DNA from: Eublepharis macularius
Lineage: Eukaryota; Chordata; Lepidosauria; Squamata; Eublepharidae
Direction: 5' to 3'
DNA length: 64,000 bases
NCBI RefSeq assembly: GCF_028583425.1
Contig: NC_072806.1
Span: 38,672,001 to 38,736,000, forward strand
The notes beneath the pieces are model-generated. The model did no database searches, had not been told where the DNA came from, and saw nothing but the letters and a program-made list of their open reading frames with translations. Made by a program: the position numbers and the translations under genes. This document shows positions 32,993 through 44,390 of this stretch, in pieces. How positions within the stretch are numbered: the stretch's first letter is position 1; each line of letters starts with the position of its first letter.

Positions 32993-33127
32993 TGATTACC
33001 TACACCATAGTCACATAGACCCTACAATACCTCCCTTGCAAAACTCTAGATGTTAAGGTATTTGGGCATGCCAACATAAAGGCACACCTATACTGAGGAA
33101 CAGTCAGATATGAACAAAAGGCAGGAA

Positions 33128-33405
33128 CGGCTTTTTTTTGGGGAAAAGAGGTGGTGGAACTCAGTGGCGGAACTCAGAACCACACAATGATGTCACTTTG
33201 GGTCAGCTGGAACAGGGGGGGGAGTTTTTTAAAGTTTAAATCACCCACGGCAAAAATAGTCACATGGCTGGTGGCCCCGCCCCCTGATCTCCAGACAGAG
33301 GGGAGTTTAGATTGCCCTCCACACCGCTGAGCATGGAGCCATGTGACCATTTTCAAGAGGTGCCAGAACTCCTTTCCACCGCGTTTCCGCTGAAAAAAAG
33401 CCCTG
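33128..33405. mobile_element. hAT-type MITE (family A), longer variant
   Basis: The left end is CGGCTTTTTTTTGG, missing two bases of the usual CAGGGC; the right end is GAAAAAAAGCCCTG. Flanks GGCAGGAA (33120-33127) and GTCAGGAA (33406-33413) match at 7 of 8. It includes an extra block (CACACAATGATGTCACTTTG..TTTAAAGTTTAAATC) shared with the copy at about 57200, defining a subfamily. Confidence 0.85.
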
Positions 33406-34291
33406 GTCAGGAAGTTGACCAGATGGAAGAATACCAACAAACTGTGTATGATTTTGACTTTTAGAGGGAAAGCCTTCATCCAAGCCCAAGCTTCAAGAGA
33501 TGATTGTCCCAATTTGGCTTGGAGTTCCACTCCCGATACACAATTGGGAATTCTGCAGATAGAATGTAGGTCTTTAAGGAGTAGTGAATCAAAGGTATTT
33601 TATCAATCCAAATACCTGCCCCATATAAACTTTGCACAACCACCTTGGCATTGAAGAGTTTAATGGCAGCTGAATAATATTGTGCTCCAGATGAATAAAA
33701 GAAGAGGCAGATGATATTTGTTGGGCTGTAGCCAATCTTTTAACATAAGCAACTTGCACTGAACAAGTTAATATCTGATCAAACCAAACCTCTAGGTCTT
33801 TAAAACAGGGGACCTCCTTGATGTTTTTACCATGAATTTGTACTTATGGTGTGCATGAGATTTTTTACTGAAGACAACGACCTTGGAGTTTTGATAATTA
33901 ACTATCAGGCCTTCTTCTAGACAATAACAGACAAAAGACTTTATCAGAGGGCTGAAGCTGTTCTTGATAGGAGAACTGCATCATCAACAAAGAATAAAAT
34001 AACAACTTTCACATTAGCAATAGATGGTGAATAGCAATCCTGGGTGGAAACAGCAGAACTCATATCATTAATACACAGATTAAACAATAAAGGGCCAGCA
34101 CACACTCCTGATGCACTCTCCGCTGCAAGGAAATTACATTGGAAAGTTGTTCATCTCACTCACAAGACACTTGTGCAGTGGGGTTAGAATACAGAATCTT
34201 AATAGATGAGAATCTCTTGTCAATAGATGTTGATTTTAGTTTATGCCATAATCTGAGCCTTCCCATTCTTCATTCAAGAAATTAGAAAACT

Positions 34292-36963
34292 GGACTTTGG
34301 AATGAAATTCATAAAAGCAATTGAAGCTATATATAAGAAACAGAAAGCAAAAATACTGTTGAATGACGATATGACAGAAACAATTTCAATAGAAAAGGGA
34401 ACGAGACAGGGTTGTCCTCTCTCACCGTTAATATTTATTCTAATGCAAGAAATATTGGCAAGAGCTGTAAGGAAAGACCCAATAATAAAGGGAGTAACGA
34501 TTAGAGGACATAAATACAAACTACAGGCATGTGCGGTCGATCTACTATTTATATTGGAAGAACCGTTAGAATCAATAGAACAATTAATAAAGCAAATAGA
34601 AGACTACGGAGGGATGGCGGGAATGAAGATTAACTATCAAAAAACAAAAATGATAACCAAAAACATGACTATACAACAAAAAACAGAGTTGACCAGAATA
34701 ACAGGATTTCAACTAGAAAAAAAAGTAAAGTATCTGGGGATACATTTGACAGCAAGATGTAGCTCATTAATGAAAGATAACCATGTGAAGCTACTATAGG
34801 AAATAAAAGGAGATCTGGACAGATGGAAAGGACTACAACTGTCGCTACTAGGAAGGATAGCAACTATTAAAATGAATATACTGCCACGCGTAATATTTTT
34901 GTATCAAACCATCCCTATATGTATCAGCAAATCATATTTTGAAGAACTAAATAAAAACTTGAGTAAATTTATTTGGCAGGGGAAAAAAAACAAAAATTAG
35001 ATTAAAAGTACTCCAAGGATTGAAAGAAAATGCATGCTTTGCGCTACCAGACTGGGAAAAGTATTACCAAGCGTGTGGTCTAGTGTGGATGAGAGATTGG
35101 ATGTCATTGGAAAATTCAAGACTATTAGCCCTTGAACGTCATGACTTACAGTTGGGATGGCATGTATTTGTATGGTATGGGAAGACAGCTGGACATAAAT
35201 ACTTTAAAAACCACCTGATAAGGAAATCCCATATGACAATATGGGAAAAAATTGCACCGCAAATATATGAGAAGACCCCTCAATGGGTCCCCCCATTAGA
35301 AGCATTCACTCAACCAAATGTATGTTCAGCAAGTAAAATTATTAGATATAAAGAGCTGCTAGATGATAAAGTTCTACTAAAAAGGAAAGAAGAATTACAA
35401 AACCTAGATGTTAATTTAGACTGGTGGTCAAGAGTACAGATTGAATCCAGATACAATAAAGATTAAAAAAATGGGGGGCTTTTATCTAGAACAAAAAGAG
35501 TTTGAAAAACTGTTATGTGACTCAGATGAAAAGTTGATAAAGAAAATGTATATCTTCCTAATGAAAATGAAATAAAATGATAGGGTGGAGAAATGTAAAA
35601 GACTATGGATACAGAATTTAGGTAATGATATTGACCAAGTACAGTGGGATAAGATATGGAAAGTAATTGTTAAAATAACTAAATCTGCTGTTTTTAAAGA
35701 GAATTTGTATAAGATGTTCCATAGATGGTATCTAACACCAGTTAGACTGGCTAAAACGTTTAAAAATATGTCAAATAAGTGCTGGAAATGTAAAGAAGGT
35801 ATAGGGACATTTTTCCATATGTGGTGGTCCTGCAAAGAAGTACATAGATATTAGGTAATGGTACATAAGTTATTACAAAATATCCTACGGATAACAATTC
35901 CTTTGAAACCAGAGATTTTTTTATTAAACTGTATGTCGGATATGAAGAGAGAGCAAGAACACTTAGTAATCCATATAGTAACAGCGGTTAGAATCTTATT
36001 ATCAACCTATTGGAAACAACAGAGTCCCCCAACAAGAAGAATTAATAACGAAGGTAATGGAGACGGCGGAAATGGATAAATTAACATTGTTAATGAAAGG
36101 GCAAATGGAAGAAGACTTCCATGGGAACCCTTCTACAAATGGATGACAAACAACAATAACCAGTAAACATAAATATGATACTAAGATTAACTGTATAATA
36201 ATAGAGCTCACAATTAGAGATGGGCACGATCCGCATTACAATCGAAAAAACCCACGATAATGGCGATCGCTCGATCGTGAACCAGTGGATCGTGATAGTC
36301 CATGGCCAACGACCCAGCGATCGGGAGGGGCCTGGATCGGGGCGATCGGGCTCGGATCGGGGATCCAGACACTCAGGCGCCAGCAATCTATTCCCCTGGC
36401 AATGGAGACAGGGGAATGCCTGAGCTCTGTTTGCCCTCCTTTTATTGCCCTGGAAACCCGAATGGGTTTCCCATTCGGAAAAGCCCAGCTTTCCTTGATC
36501 AGCAGGGCTTCCTTCCAACCATGGAGCAGCAAAGCAGTCACAAGTTGGGAGAAGACACCCAGGGGAGGGAGGGGGAAGGGGGTGTTCTGCAGCCATGGGC
36601 ACTCCAATCTCATCGCTGCCTCCCCGTGCCTGCCAGGCCCGGCGGCCGCCGCCACCACCCACCTTCCCACATAGCTGGGAATAGCAGCGCCCCCCGCTTT
36701 GGCCTCCACGATCCACGATCCACAACTCGGGAACGGGAGATGATTGGTGTGGATCGTTAATTCGGGATCATCGCCGGCACCGATCCACGATCAGCTGGAT
36801 CGTTTATTTTTTTTGGAGTGTGCCCATCTCTACTCACAATTGATGTAATAAGGTAGAATATAAAAGATAAAAGAAATAGATAATAGATATCGACAAGTAA
36901 AATGATGACTGTCTCATGTTTGTATATATGCGTTGGAAAACAATAAAAAATATTTTTTAAAAA
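34292..36963 (+). pseudogene. L1 (LINE-1) ORF2 3' half, broken
   Basis: A 16-bp duplication AAGAAATTAGAAAACT flanks it (34276-34291 and 36964-36979), and it ends in an A-rich tail. Frame 34302-34799 is reverse transcriptase from AIEAIYKKQKAKI through EKGTRQGCPLSPLIF. The active site is altered: CAVDLLF stands where the family has a two-aspartate motif. Further pieces are at 35020-35466, 35585-35854 (the CWKCKEGIGTFFHMWWSC zinc-like motif) and 35858-36079. It is 5'-truncated. A hAT-like element at 36215-36832 splits its 3' UTR. Confidence 0.9.
36215..36832. mobile_element. hAT-type MITE, GATC-rich (TAGAGATGGGCAC ends)
   Basis: The 618-bp element has perfect terminal inverted repeats TAGAGATGGGCAC and GTGCCCATCTCTA and a perfect 8-bp duplication CTCACAAT (36207-36214 and 36833-36840). 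The sub-ends are packed with GATCG and GATCC motifs, forming many short palindromes. No transposase is present; open frames inside are short and overlap on both strands. Confidence 0.92.
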
Positions 36964-37329
36964 AAGAAATTAGAAAACTAATTTCTGATGGTCGAACAGG
37001 AGGCTACTTAGGTAGTTCAGCTGGATTCCAATCATTCTGATAACTGCGGATTCTGCAAGAGCTGGCAAAAATATTAACAAAGTGTTCCTCGCAGGTATGC
37101 GAATAAATACGAAATATTTTCTCCTAGGATGCCAAACAAAACTAACCAACTTCCAAAATTCACCCAGATTTCTATTATTTCTAGTTGCTCTGATTAGTTT
37201 TTGCCAATTATCAAAGCAGCTTCTTCTTCAGTACTGCGTATGGATTGTCAATGTGCCTTCTGCGGAAAAGGAAAGTTTGTAAGTTAGTTGTAGAGCATGT
37301 CTATATTCTAGTAGTGCCTGATGGCAAAC

Positions 37330-37515
37330 TTCAGGAAGTGATGTTGGCATACCCCACCGGAAGTGCGCCCAGAGCACATCTTTCCAGGTTGCCTGCCAGT
37401 GGTGGGCGATCTCTGGGGGGGTTGCCACTTCTCGCTGATCACCAGCAATTGGCATGCAACATGGCAAACCGCCACGAGAGTGCCCCCACTGGAGGGCAAC
37501 TGGGAAGCCTGATAG
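37330..37515. repeat. Family B-like repeat
   Basis: It contains CCAGGTTGCCTGCCAGTGGTG and GATCTCTGGGGGGGTTGCCA, shared with 8770-8900 and 11220-11340. The ends are not resolved. Confidence 0.4.
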
Positions 37516-37682
37516 GAGCAGCAAGTGGAATGGGAACGGTGGTTACCCCATATGGATGCCCACCTCAGTCTTTCCAAAATCTGAGCATTTCCCAGAAATT
37601 TTACAAGGCCTCCACAATTGTGATAAATTTTAAAGGACCACAGGTGGAAGTTTTAGTGTTTTCAGCTGATTAATTAGATTTC

Positions 37683-37945
37683 AACTTGGTGTCGTGGTTA
37701 CATTGGGTGTTGGATTAGGGTCTGGGCCACCGAAGTTCAAATCCCCAAGCTGATCTTGGAAGCCTGCTGGGTGACTTTGAGCCAGTCACTCTTTCTTGAT
37801 CTAACCTACCTCACAGGATTGTTGTGAGAGTAAAATGGAAGAGAGGAAACAGACATATGCCTTTTTTAATTTATATGCTGCTTTCTTCCTTAAAGGGGAC
37901 CCAAAGCAGCTTCCAACATTGTTCTCCCTTGCTTTACTACTCTTA
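37683..37945 (+). repeat. Sauria-type SINE with inverted partner
   Basis: From 37683 the plus strand has TTGGTGTCGTGGTTACA, GTTCAAATCC, GGGTGACTTTGAGCCAGTCA and CTCACAGGATTGTTGTGAGA. From about 37856 the tail of another copy runs in reverse (GCTGCTTTCTTCC..GGGGACCCAAAGCAGC). The two are tail to tail. Confidence 0.7.
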
Positions 37946-38624
37946 AAGCTTAGAGCCCTTATGTGTAGTAAGGCAAGGATTCCCCCCCCCCTTATCAAAG
38001 CAAGGCATCATCCATTGAAGAAGAAAAAGTTCCTCCAGAGACTTAAGGTCTGGAAATAGGCATTTAAAGCTTTTCATGGCACTGAGGTAAATTACATCCC
38101 CAATAAATAACATCCCATTTAGTCTCTGTTAAAGGGACAGGACCTAGGCTGTTGGCACCCCCTCCTTGCCGTGACTGACCCAGTTCTAAAGATGTCATTT
38201 GGCAGATTTCCTTGGGAGTGTGGTTGATCGAAATCCAGAGCATTTGAGTCACCTGGTTCAGAGAGCGTGCTTTCTTTCTTTCTTATGGAGAGTTTTATGA
38301 AGATGCAGATTTGTGCAAACATGTGCAAATAATTTTAAGAATTATTATTGTTATTAATATTAATTAATAATAATTTTAAGAATTATTGAAATGCAGACAA
38401 TTCATTTGCTTTCTTTAGGTTACAGATTCTGAGGCCATCACATCGCATGTTGTACCTGCATACCAAATGTAGCTTTAGCAAAAAGGAAGTTCAACATCTC
38501 TAGTAATGAATTCAACTCCCCCCCTCAACTGTTTTGCATACAGTTACTGCCTTTCTGTACCCTTCTTTGTTATCTTTCAGGAGTCAGCTGCTGATAAGCA
38601 GAAGCCTTGAACACCAGAGGAACA

Positions 38625-39051
38625 GGGGCCATGTTAAAAAATATGTCTAACAACAATGGCTGTCTTGTCACTCTGGTCACATTCCTCCTCCTCCCCTGAA
38701 TTTCCTGGTATTGTCTTTGATTCCTGTTTCACTCATGCACACAATAGCCACTGGGCACCCAGTGTGCACAGTGACACATTTCCTGCCTCAGCAGTGTCAT
38801 AGTAACCCGGCCTCTGGAACGGCTACCTGGAAACCCATCACAAAATGGGATACGTTTCTGTTCCCTACTTAATTAAAATCTTTCTGGGTCTTCCACTGTA
38901 GAGGGCACCAGAACATTGGAATGGACGTTGAACTGCACAAGAAGTGAGTTTCTTTGGAGTTCACCTTATAAAACCAGTCCTGTGTGGATCCTTAATAAAC
39001 CAGGGCAGGGGGTTGTATTCCTTTCGTTTATTCATTGCGGCTCCTGACAGA
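38625..39051 (+). repeat. Probable ERV-type solo LTR
   Basis: The right part has the order expected of an LTR: CTTATAAAACC (TATA box, about 38967), AATAAA (about 38993), a GT-rich stretch, then an end CCTGACA at 39051. The left edge is uncertain; a TG lies at about 38632, but I found no matching target duplication. It has no coding part and no second copy in this window. I describe it only from structure. Confidence 0.45.
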
Positions 39052-39289
39052 GTATCAGCTTTATTGTTGGAGCAACTGTGGTGAACCAGTGGTTCCCAAC
39101 CTTTTGGGTAAGGTGACCCATACATCTAACTTTACTAGGTGACTCATCTGGGGCCTGCCCAAGGTTTTTTGGCTCTGTAGGCAAACCCATTTAGTCCAGA
39201 ATTCCATTTTCTGCAGTAGCCAACCAGAAATTTTTGAGAAACCAACAAACATCACACAAAGGGCACAGCTGCTCCCATTATGGCACAGA

Positions 39290-39425
39290 GCTAGTGGAGT
39301 TAGCCGTGTTAGTCTGTAGTAGCAAAATCAAAAAGAGTCCAGTAGCACCTTTAAGACTAACCAATTTTATTGTAGCATAAGCTTTCGAGAATCAAGTTCT
39401 CTTCGTCAGATGCCTGATACAGAGC
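39290..39425 (-). repeat. Short interspersed repeat with hammerhead-like core
   Basis: It starts at GTTAGCCGTGTTAGTCTGTA and contains AGAGTCCAGTAGCACC and AAGACTAACCAATTTTATTG. On the minus strand the order is CTGACGA (39409-39403), a GAGAA/TTCTC stem with 5-nt loop (39402-39387), GAAA (39386-39383), then an AGC/GCT stem. One unpaired A after CTGACGA departs from an ideal core. Confidence 0.55.
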
Positions 39426-40721
39426 TAGTGGTATTCTAAAATCACAGCCTTTGTATCCAGAGGCTGCATTCCGGCCTCTGACCACTCTCCCCTTCTCCTC
39501 TGCTCCCTTCTAATCCCCCCTAAGATTCTAAGTCACTCTAGTAACTACCAAGACACATTTTGCTTGATTCAACATGCATATGCAGTGAAGAAAAATGCCA
39601 GCTACTGTGTTGAAGGACACTGTTGCAGGATCAGGACTTGGTTTCAAAATAGAGGCCAGTCTTTCCTCAAATTAAGCATTAAAGTTGGTTCTTCTAGATG
39701 CCACTTCACGCAGCCGCCCGAGGCGCCGAGGTCCGGCAGGGAGAGGCTGCAGGTGAATTGGAGCTGCAAGAGACGCGACCTGCCCGCATTGAGGGGCCTG
39801 GCGTGGGGATCAGGCACAGCACAGCGTGCGCGTATTTGGAAAGCTTATTATCTGTCTGTTTTGCAGCCCAGGGTTGAACTAGCAGGATGCTTCTGCTCCT
39901 GATGTAATGAACAGCTTGTAAAGCATTTCTGGAAACTCCCATTCACATTCAGTGTACAGGTGGAACAATGCAAGATGTATGGGATTTCCATCCTTCCTTC
40001 ATATTTTCCCTGGCATTCCCACTGTACAAAAGGATGAATGTGCTAAAAAACAAATTTCAGCCATGTAGAATGACAACTTAATGTCAACCTGGGTAGAAAC
40101 TCTCTTGGAGATTCACAGCAAAGGAAGAATCCAGGCAAAGTAAATTTCCAAGAATAATTTTATGAAAACACACACACACACATTGCCGACATCCTCCTCC
40201 TCCAGTTCTAATCTCCTGACATCCCCATTTTCATCCTGCCAGGGTAAAAAAGGGCATGCGATTGGAAGGGGTGTGTGTGTTTAATACAGGGTTACCACAT
40301 CTGTGTTGTGTTTGGGCAACCTTCTCTATTTATAGCGTTTAAGTCATGGTGGGTGACAAGATGCTGCTCCCTCAGTTTGCTCAAAGGAGAGATGGGCAGA
40401 CCTTTTAAAACCTGGACTTTAGCTTTGGTTGCCAACAGCCAGGAGGCAGTAGCAGAGTATAAATTAGTGCTGTAGAACTTGGTCGGCCACTTGGTGTCTT
40501 AGCTGCCTTAAGTGTTATTTTTATTGCAAAGACAGGGTTATAAATCTTCAAAATGAGTAATAAATCAGTGTTCATATGCACACATTTACAACATGTGTAA
40601 GTGTTGGATAGTGGCTGAATACAATGCCCATTCAGATAGTTCAGAGAAGGTGTGAAGCCCTCAAAGAACTCACCCTCGCATCTTATGCTAATTATGTTTT
40701 TAACAAGGATTTAGGGGGAAA

Positions 40722-40820
40722 GCCGTGGCTCAACGGCAGAGCATCTGCTTTGCATGCTGAAGGTACCAGGTTCAATAGCTGGCATTTCCAGTTGAAAGGA
40801 TCAGGTAGTAGCAGGTGATG
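40722..40820 (+). repeat. tRNA-derived SINE head
   Basis: The sequence GCCGTGGCTCAACGGCAGAG has an A box, GGTTCAATAGC serves as B box, and TTTGCATGC sits at the anticodon-loop position. It continues into CATTTCCAGTTGAAAGGATC, so it is a SINE, not a tRNA gene. Confidence 0.7.
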
Positions 40821-41165
40821 TGAATTAAAGGTACTGACTGTCACTTACAAAGCCCTTCATGGCTTAGGACCCGCATATCTAAAGGACTGCCTCTCCCACT
40901 ATGTCCCACTGCAACAGCTTGGTCCTCTGAACCAAGTCTGCTGAATGTGCCATCCTGCAAATGGTTAGTATTGACAGGTGCCCATAAATGTGCATTCTCT
41001 GTTGTGGCTTGTGTTTGTAGAATGGCTTGCCTGAGGTCAGACGCTTCTATCACTCTTCAGAATGTGTATGGAATGGGATGGAACTATGCAAAATGGAATT
41101 GTTCAGGAATAGAATTGTTCAGGAGGGCATTTTTGTAAAGAGAAATGTTGAAATAGATGACTGAG
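40821..41165 (+). pseudogene. L2 LINE 3' fragment
   Basis: It reads TYKALHGLGPAYLKDCLSHYV, the region after RT also seen at 62283-62350 in the L2 copy. It goes on through sequence resembling 47340-47500. Confidence 0.6.
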
Positions 41166-41194
41166 CATGACTTGGACAGTGGGAGGTGTTGCAT

Positions 41195-41195
<1 letters not shown>

Positions 41196-41237
<42 letters not shown>

Positions 41238-41238
41238 T
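41196..41238. repeat. (TTTA)n microsatellite
   Basis: A run of about ten TTTA units, directly left of a CR1 insertion. It may be the tail of a minus-strand repeat that resumes at 42230. Confidence 0.9.
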
Positions 41239-42228
41239 AGTTCGGTGGAATTGGTTAGAGGACTGCACCCAAAGAGTGGTGGTCAGTGGTGTTTAATCGG
41301 ATTGGAGGGAGGTGTTCAGTGGGGTGCCGCAGGGCTCAGTTTTGGGCCCGGTACTTTTCAGTATTTTTGTCAATGATCTGGATGAAGGGGTAAAGGGGCT
41401 ACTCATTAAATTTGCTGATGATACCAAATTGGGTGGTTGTGAACAGGATGCAATTCAACATAGATAAGTGCAGAGTATTACATCTGGGCCACAAAAATGT
41501 GAAGCACAAATACAGGATGGGCAATGCTCTTCTGGGTAGTAGTGTATGCGAAAGAGATCTTGGGGTGAGAGTGGACTGTAAACTAAATATGAGCAGTCAG
41601 TGTGATGCGGTGGCAAAAAAGGCAAACTCAGTCTTGGGTTGTATCAAAAGGGCCATTGCATTGAAATTGCAGGAGGTCATAGTCCCTCTCTATACTGGCT
41701 TCGTCAGGCCGCACCTGGAGTACTGTGTACAGTTCTGGAGGCCTCACTTCAAAAAGGATGTGGACAAAATCGAGAGGGTGCAGAAGAGAGCGACGAGGAT
41801 GATCAGGGGTCTGGAGACTGAGCCCTACGAGGAAAGGCTGAGGGCCTTGGGAATGTTTAGTTTGGAGAAGAGGAGATTGAGGGGGGACATGATTGCTCTC
41901 TTTAAATATTTGAAAGGCTGTCATTTGGAGGCAGGCCAGGAGCTGTTCCAGTTGGCAGCAGAGGATAGGACTCGAAGCAACGGGCTAAAACTACATGCAC
42001 AAAGGTACCGGCTGGATCTTAGGAAAATCTTTTTCACGGTCAGAGTAGTTCCAAGGTGGAATCAGCTGCCTAGGGAGGTGGTGAGCTCCCCTTCTCTGGC
42101 AGTTTTCAAGAAAAGGCTGGATGAATATTTGTCAGGGCTGCTTTAGGCTCATCCTGCATTGGACAGGAGGTTGGACTAGAAGGTCTGTATGGCCCCTTCC
42201 AACTCTGTGATTCTGTTATTCTGTGATT
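41239..42228 (+). pseudogene. CR1 LINE 3' part, internally deleted
   Basis: It starts in the catalytic region: [20 protein letters not shown] and FADDTKLGG (the ADD motif C). At about 41436 it jumps to [19 protein letters not shown], missing a short stretch present in the CR1 at 53745-53800. An open frame 41412-42146 then runs through ERDLGVRVDCKLNMSSQC to FKKRLDEYLSGLL. The 3' end at about 42228 has the ATTCTG repeat tail of CR1. Confidence 0.9.
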
Positions 42229-42229
42229 T

Positions 42230-42440
42230 ATTCAATTTACAGCCCACCCTCCTCACAAACGGGCTCAGGGCGGGTTACAATAAAATGCTCAATAGGCATT
42301 AAAACATATCAATACAGTTAAAAACCAAAAAGACCATAAATACATGCATTTCGGATGGCGCCCCCCCCTCCAATTTACCAATCATTATATAAAACAAAGA
42401 ATAGAAGGGGTGGGGTGGGGCCACAGTTTATAATAATCTG
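42230..42440 (-). repeat. Repeat tail flanking CR1
   Basis: It begins ATTTATTCAATTTACAGCCC and continues AT-rich through CGGGCTCAGGGCGGGTTACA. Together with the TTTA run at 41196 it looks like one repeat split by the CR1 copy. I cannot name the family. Confidence 0.4.
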
Positions 42441-42554
42441 GTGACTGCACTTTGGAAGTAACATCATCACATTGATGCCAGAAGTGCGTGCACCCAATGA
42501 GTACAGGGTCCTCCCCTCCCACTTGGAGGGTAAAGGGGCCTGGGAAGCCTAGCT

Positions 42555-42722
42555 CCAGGCCTCAGCAGTTCCCTGGAGAAAATGGCTACTTTGGAGGGTG
42601 GACTCTATGGCATTATGCCCTGCAGAGGTGGACTCCAAACCCTACCCCCTCCAGGCTTCACCCTCCCCCCCACCCCCAAATTCCCGGAATTTCCTGACCT
42701 GAGGCTGGCGACTCTAACAAAC
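42555..42722. repeat. Family B MITE, partial
   Basis: It matches the interior of family B: CCTGGAGAAAATGGCTACTT, GGTGGACTCTATGGCATTAT and the end GAGGCTGGCGACTCTA. Confidence 0.6.
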
Positions 42723-42729
42723 CTGCTGG

Positions 42730-43895
42730 AGAACAGGCTGCCCACACTAACTGGGGTGCTAAACATTTTGCCAGCTATGGCTCAGTGATTGACATTAAAA
42801 TACTAAAAAGAATGTCTGTCTGTGGGTATTGTTTTCATACATACGTGTGTATGTCTGCGCATTCACCTAAAACTGTGAGTGTGCATGTACAAAACATAAG
42901 TCTGCCTCAGTGAGTTGGTGTGGGAATTGTAGGCCACAGATCAGGATAACACACAAGAAGACCTGGTCTTGCTAGCTTTTACACACTGAAATTTTTGAGG
43001 CAACCCAGACACCCAAATCCTAGATATGATTTTCATCTCTCCAGTTTTTACAGATGCAAAAAACACCTTTAGAATGTTTTTTAAAAAAATCAATTGTATT
43101 TATGATTTTGACTGTGAGCAAGGAAATTGGTTTTGGCTTTTTAAATGTCATAACTATTTTACAGGGTTTTTACATTATTGTCTTCTGCAATTGATTGCTG
43201 ATTGACATGAACTGCCTTTAATATGGAAGAAGGGTCAGGGTATCTATTTTAAAATGAATAAATTAGTGAAGGGATGTGAATTGGAGACCCAACACCCCCC
43301 TCCCCAGCGTAAAGATTTAACTTCTATAATCCTGGAGCAAAGTACACCTTTATCTCCCTTCCCACTGCTTTCTTTCTCGCTGTGGTTCTTTTTATAGCCT
43401 GCTAGTTCATGGCCTTTGTAAGTGGCTTAAAAACAGCAGCCTTCTTAATCCTGGCTATAAACTTCAGCAAAGTTCAGATATCTTGCATACTTATAAGGGC
43501 CGGGGACAATGCCCAGGTGTATTTTTTACAAGGGAGACCCCAAATGCAAAGCAGCCGAGTTGAAATTCATTGGTATGGTTTGACACTGTTAGATTTGGTC
43601 TCAGGAAGGACTAGGAGTAGCTAGCCCACTGCAGAAAGTACTTTTATCCCCTTTAAAGCTTTATTTAAACCAGTGCTTTTTTCCTTAAAAAAACAAAAAA
43701 GACACCAGTACTCATGATGTTCACCAAATTCAGGGCCCAAGCCTGCCAGCGGAAAAAGGTGTTGGTAATGCCACCGTGTACTGCCAGAAAATTTTGCTTT
43801 GTTGATCCACCATTCATCAAACACCCGCTCAGATTAGATCTTTTAGTATCTGACTGCACCTTGTTTTCATTCCCATTCTGCTCACTCTTTTGGCC
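42730..43895. other. Unannotated intergenic sequence
   Basis: AT-rich with no supported gene or repeat. Confidence 0.4.
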
Positions 43896-43899
43896 CATT

Positions 43900-44130
43900 G
43901 TAAAGACGCAGCCAGCCCAGTCTTTGCTGTCCCTTGCAGCCCAGGTGGCGACCCTCATTGGAATCCCCCCCATGCAAGCTGGCTGGGTGAACTGGGGCCA
44001 GTCACTCTCAGCCCGTCCTCCCCCGTGGGGCACTGTGAGGGTGAAATAGAGGAGAGAGAAATGACTGGAACTGTTTAGAGTCCCCTTTAAATGACTGGAA
44101 CTGTTTAGAGTCCCTTGCTTTTAAAAATAT
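43900..44130 (+). repeat. SINE body fragment and a short tandem duplication
   Basis: GGGTGAACTGGGGCCAGTCA and GAGGGTGAAATAGAGGAGAG are the Sauria SINE body. Just after, AATGACTGGAACTGTTTAGA is present twice, at about 44059 and 44091. Confidence 0.55.
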
Positions 44131-44390
44131 TTACTTCTAAAAGAAAAAAGGTACACGGGGTTCCTGCAAAATGAGAAATTCTGTGAGCTACATCTCCCTG
44201 CTACGTGCTACAGACTTGGACCACGAGAGCAAAGGAGATTCTTCCTCCTTCTTGTTGACCCCCAGAGAGATCTCCTGGCCTATTGACCAATGTGTTTACC
44301 AACGCATCTCAGTTTCCTGGGCTTTCAATCAGATAAGGCTATTGGCTCTGTGCCAGGTTCTCTTCCAGGTCAACACAAACAATAGAAGCG

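Larger units (their letters stand above)
33414..37265 (-). pseudogene. LINE reverse transcriptase fragment, split by L1
   Basis: On the minus strand 37265-36980 reads NWQKLIRATRNNRNLGEFWK, a linker before RT. After the L1 insertion, 34130-33780 reads GPLLFNLCINDM (motif B end), FFVDDAVLLS (motif C, VDD) and VNYQNSKVVVFSKK. It is not CR1, L1 or L2; I/Vingi- or RTE-like placement is open. L1 34292-36963 lies between the two parts. Stops and frame shifts make it a pseudogene. Confidence 0.65.

Noticed and set aside
36285..36674. Overlapping open frames on both strands of 130-210 codons
   Set aside because: They lie inside a GC-rich non-coding hAT-like element and start or end at its borders.
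37082..37282. A small plus-strand protein with hydrophobic segments
   Set aside because: The minus strand here reads as a LINE linker region, which explains the sequence better.
40722..40795. A tRNA gene, from A-box and B-box sequences and a cloverleaf-like start
   Set aside because: The sequence continues into the body of a SINE, lacks a proper acceptor-stem 3' strand, and the B box is degraded.
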